From Melanocharis versteri (Eukaryota; Chordata; Aves; Passeriformes; Melanocharitidae): a stretch of DNA of 64,000 nt. The stretch's first letter is position 1. Every line of letters begins with the position of its first letter. Below, one piece after another: positions 59,715 to 64,000 of the stretch. Both the position numbers and the translations under genes were made by a program. The DNA is taken from positions 1 to 64,000 of the forward strand of contig VZTG01006794.1 in assembly GCA_013397845.1 (NCBI GenBank), written 5' to 3'. The notes beneath the pieces are model-generated. The model was not told the DNA's origin. It was given only the letters and a program-made list of their open reading frames with translations, and made no database searches.

Positions 59715-62700
59715 CCCATTCAGTGCTTTTACTGACTTCTGGGGTGGCATCACGTGATCACAAGTCAAGTTCTTCAAAATTGGGATTGCATCACCAATTT
59801 GTGTCTCCCAGCAACTGCGCTCTGTGCTGCAAAGCAAACTGCCCAGAGCCCAGCAGTTGTTTTTAACCCCAGACAGGCCATGGCCATAGGATGAATTCAC
59901 AGGAAAAACAAACACCTGACACCGCTTTTGTCGTGCCATAGATGAAACCCACTGAAGACAGAGCAAAAGTAAAGGAATCCCAGCTGGGAGGATTTGGGGA
60001 ATGAAGAAAGAGCACAGCTAGGCAGTGGTGAGGTTCTCTTACTATTTTCATCCTTAAATCTTAAAGAAATCAATAAAATCTTCCTGAACAGAACCCTTCT
60101 CCATAAGAAAACAGAAAGGATCACAGCGAGGGGTGTAAGTGTGCCTCTTCTGCGGCCACATTAAAACCATCCTTCAGCTGGATGGCTCATCTGGGAAGGA
60201 CAGCCCTTGTGAGAGCTGCAGAGAGGTCAGGGCATGGCCCAGGGGCTTGGAGGGCTGCAGGATGTCAGAGCACAGGGATGCACATTGGCACCAGCAGGAG
60301 GAATCCAGGAATGAGCTGCTTTAGGAATAAGCTCCTCACGTGTCAGCATAAAACTCCTGTCGACACACACCTGCCTCGCTCCTGCCAGAAGAGAACAAGG
60401 AGCTGCTTTCATCCTTCTGCAGGAGCAGAGATGAGGCTGGAGCCCAGCATCAATAAATTAATGGAAAGCCTTTGCTTTCGAGCAGAGGCACTGCAGATCT
60501 CAGCAGGCACATCACAGCTTTCTGCTCCTGCCTGAATGAATATTCAGCTGGCAGGGAAACTGCAGGTACAGGCTCTGCCAACGCCTTTCTGGGACACAGC
60601 AGCAGCTCTGCCCCAATTCTTTGGTGTCCCCTATGCAACAAGCTGGTCCACAGCTGTCCTGCAGCATATTTGTAGGAACAACCTCCTCTGCCCACCAAGG
60701 GAGCCAGACCCAGGAGCCCAGCAAGCTCCTGGCATTCCTTCATGCCATCCATGCCAGTGCAGCTGACAGCTCAGACCCTGGGGCAGAATTCATTCTCCCA
60801 GCCCCACTCTGTTCACAGGGGAAGGCTCTACCCCTGCTCAGTGCCCTGAAGCAGTCTCCCAGCCCCAGTCCCTGTTTAGTGGCCTGTTTAGGCTTATTTA
60901 GCCTCTGGGGTAGCTGCACTCCTGCAGCTGCAAGAAAAAGCTGAGTCCTCTGTGCCTGGAGCCAGGGATGTTTATTGGCACTTGAAATCCCATCCCTCTG
61001 CAGGCCCACCCCACCGTGGGCAGCGCTGGCAGGGGTGCAGCTCAGTGCTGCCAGCAGCCCGTGGCAGCCCCGTGTCCCCCAGCCTGCCCACCCAGCACGC
61101 CCAGGGACAGATGGGCAGCCTTGGAGCCCCCTCCCTGACAACACCCTGCGGCAATGCTTCGTCCTGTCCATCCAGCAGCCCCCTCCCTGCTCACGAGAGA
61201 GGAGTTCTCCCATTTGTGCCAGTCAATAGGAGCTCGACTGAAATGCAGCAGCCTGATTGTCTAGTGATGGTGAGAAGAGGAGCAAAGAAAGCTGCCTGTG
61301 AGCCAAAAGCTTACAATTTAAAATAAAATGAGGAACTAACAGGAGGATGCAGCCCTCGCAGCTGGCAGAGACATGGGTGGGATCAAGGTGAGGCAGAGGG
61401 TGGCTGTGGGCAGGAGGGCAGCCCAGAGAGGTGAGGTAGGAGAGGCAGGAGAGGTGGGAAGCAATGCCTGAAGCAGCATCCCAGTGGATGCAAGCTGGCC
61501 CACAGCGACTTTATTGAGGCCAAAAAAGGATATTGCAACAAGTGGAGGGGGATGTGATGAAAGAGAAGGTAAGAGTCGGAGCTTTAGGAAAGGTTTAGCA
61601 AGGTTATGCAAGCTGTTGAGCTGCCCAGGATATGAAGACATGGGAGGAGGCAGGAGATGAAGACAGCACTCAGATTCTGGCAGCAAAGCAGCATCCTGGT
61701 ATTGCTGAGCTCAGGGAATCCCTGAGCTGAGAAGGAGAGGTTAAAAGCTCTGATTTGGCCGTGTCGTACTCGAGAGGGTGCTGAGACATTCACGAGATGT
61801 CAGAGAGCTCCTCTGAGATATGAATTTGGACAGGGAGAGGAGAGCCCAGAGAGGGGCTGCGTGCCTGAGTCATCACCATAGAGATGGTATTTGAGTGTCG
61901 CTGCAATGAGATTACCCAGAGACACAGCACGGAGCATGGACACGGCTCTGTGAGCTCCCAGGGCAAAGCAGGCTCCCACAGCAGCCCAGCACCAGCCACC
62001 GAGGGGCAACAGGTGGCCAAAACTGGCACTGCTCCAGGCAAGGCTCAGAGCCAAACAGCCACAGCCCTGCCTCGCCCCCAGAGGATGACTTGGACCCTCC
62101 TCCTCCTCGGAAGTCCATCTCTTTTCTGTGTGCTGTGTGCTCTCCACACAGGGAATCCAGGTCCTCAAACCATCAGACACCAAACCCAAGCACTTCGGAG
62201 GGGCCAGAGCTCAGCTTCTGAGTCTCACCTCTGCAAAAGAGGGGGAGCCACACGCTCACACCCACGGCAGAGCCACAAGGGCAACTCCCACAACAGTGAA
62301 GAGACCTCTGGGGTGGGAGCGAGGGGGCACGAGGGACCTCGGAGAAGTGCCAAAACGAGCTGCTGCAAAGCTCCAAGCTGTGGTCAGCCCTGGAGAGTGT
62401 GACCAGGAGGTGGCAGGCTCAACTCGTCCATGGCCGGTGGCTCTTCTGCAGGAGGGCCTGGCCTGGGGACAAAATCGCTCCGAATGTGCTTCTCATCCAT
62501 CAAAAGGAAGCCAGAGAACTGAAGCACTGGAGGAAGAGGGGGGAAAAAAGAGGCGGTTTGAGCTTCTTTGAAAGCAACCACAACTTGGGAGAGATGTTTC
62601 TGCCACCAAGGCTGACGCCTATCAGGGACACAGTCGTGATCAACACCAGGACTGGCGTGGGGACAATGGCCAGGACTGTTCCTCTCCACTCTTGTTACAG

Positions 62701-64000
62701 ATAACACACAGGAATCAATGGAGAGGGGGAACATATCTGCATTTCCAGCTGCCTCTCCCCACCCCCGGCATCCTGGTCCCTGGGAGAGCATTTGAAACAT
62801 TGCAATTGCTATAATTAGAAGTAACACTCACTTTCCAAGAGGAAACTGTGCGAAAGGTTGATTTCCTCTTTAATGCCATTTCAGATCTGCAGCTCCAGTG
62901 GTGAGGGGATTTGCTGAGCAGCAGTCTGGATCACTAAGAAGAATTAAAAGTTTCCTCCCACTTCCGTGGGGATTATTTACTCCAGGTGCAAGATGCCAGG
63001 TCCCAAGGTGCAGAGCAGACTGTGCTACTCTGTCCAATCCATCTGCAAAAAGCAGAGGCCAGAGGCATTTCCATTATCATTATCTCATCAATATTATGCA
63101 TTGCCCCCAAGGCTGATTAACACTGCTGCATACAGCACTGACTTGGGAATGCCAAAGACTTTGGGAACTTCATTGCTGGAGCTTTCAACAGAGCTGCAAG
63201 TCACAGGCAGGCTCCTTGTGATTCCATACAAGGAAATATTCACAACATACAACAAAAATAGCCTCCATTACTACACGTTATAATCACATCAGGGAGTCTC
63301 CAATCTCTGCAGCAATAAATGATGCCCGCTCTTCTCACCCAGAGCACTCTGCAAACACCCATTAACCCTCCCAAAACCCAAGGATGGGCTGCAGAGACTA
63401 AGGCACAGCCCTCAGCCAGCAAAAAGCATGGCAGGGAGTCTGCAGGAACGCCTGGTCTGTAACAACCTCTTTATCTTCTCAGATAATCTCAGTAACACAA
63501 GGCAAGTTTAGTTTGCCTTGTCCTTTGCAACCTTTCTGAGACCTTAAGGCCAAAAGAAGCTGCTACATTTTCTCCCCCTTCAGAGTTATTTTTGTGCTGA
63601 GCCCAGGAACTTGTGATGGATAAAAGCACCTGCAGAAAGGTCATCAGCTGTAGCTCAAAATTATTCAGAGATAAAGAAGCTCCCCTTGGCAGAGTGCTCT
63701 GCTGTTTCAATCTCACACTATTCAAAAGGTTTGCCTGGTTTCTAATTTGAACTCATCTGCATTTTGCATCCAGATGTTGATCCTTGCTAAGCCCCATAGA
63801 GCTGCCTACTGCTGCTCAACTCAAGCACCACAATCAAATCCTTTTGATAAGCTAAAGGCAAAAGGCACTTTGATCTCTCAGAAAGACACCAGACCAGTTC
63901 CTGGAAATGCTCCTTCAGCCATGAGGATGGAGCCTTAAGAATTTCTGCTATGAACTTTCTTGCTCAGATGCCCCAGCCCCTCATATCAGTTCACCAAATA

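Larger units (their letters stand above)
56900..64000. other. Unique non-coding stretch to the window end
   Basis: No gene is recognised over about 7 kb. It includes a G-quadruplex motif (58812-58839, minus strand), a small CpG cluster (59005-59100), and a 19-bp tandem repeat (59677-59714). Several open frames of 100-180 codons on both strands (57.5-58.9, 60.7-61.3, 61.8-62.6 kb) lack recognisable domains. Confidence 0.5.

Noticed and set aside
1..64000. tRNA genes, CRISPR arrays, bacterial or phage genes
   Set aside because: No B-box (ggttcgantcc) with matching A-box, no regularly spaced direct repeats, and no prokaryotic gene organisation.

Overview
The window reads as vertebrate, most likely avian, non-coding nuclear DNA. 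Nothing in it looks bacterial, viral or organellar: there are no dense ORFs, operons, ribosome binding sites or CRISPR arrays. The best clue to the organism is a scatter of 5'-truncated CR1 LINE 3' ends. They carry the characteristic gaaattcttccctgtgaggg block, the ccctggaagtgtccaagg block and the terminal ccaaaccattctgggattctg tail. CR1 is the dominant interspersed repeat of birds. The form of the copies and the lack of Alu/MIR-like SINEs point to a bird. A neoavian, perhaps a songbird, fits best, but that last step is inference.

I find no convincing protein-coding gene, tRNA or rRNA. The longest open frames are 255-263 codons (255-1037 +, 13472-14263 -, 49640-50407 -). They show no recognisable domain and are about what chance allows in 64 kb read in six frames. 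The window is therefore probably a long intron or an intergenic stretch.

Layout: 1-9.6 kb is unique sequence with two short CR1 scraps, a diverged 64-bp tandem duplication (5739) and a CpG-rich patch (6080-6290). 9.6-11.5 kb holds a CR1 fragment and an isolated CR1 tail. 14.5-15.2 kb holds the most informative element, an old LINE of the CR1/L3 group on the minus strand that still shows reverse-transcriptase motif A. 19.7 kb has a CR1 with an internal deletion. 22.9 kb has a possible reverse CR1 tail. 25.6-25.8 kb is a second CpG-rich patch with NRF1-like and GACGTC motifs. 32.3-34.1 kb has two CR1 pieces of different lineages. 43.9-44.75 kb has two separate CR1 insertions 0.4 kb apart. 49.56-50.15 kb is the strongest CpG cluster and contains one undetermined base (N, 49610). 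50.5 and 56.6 kb carry further CR1s. 51.0-52.1 kb is AT-rich and resembles a conserved non-coding block by composition. 56.9-64 kb is unique sequence with a G-quadruplex motif at 58.8 kb.

No genes can be seen working together. The functional candidates are regulatory (three or four CpG clusters, paired E-boxes, TAAT-rich clusters), and all need comparative or epigenomic data. I see no support for a new multi-gene system here.
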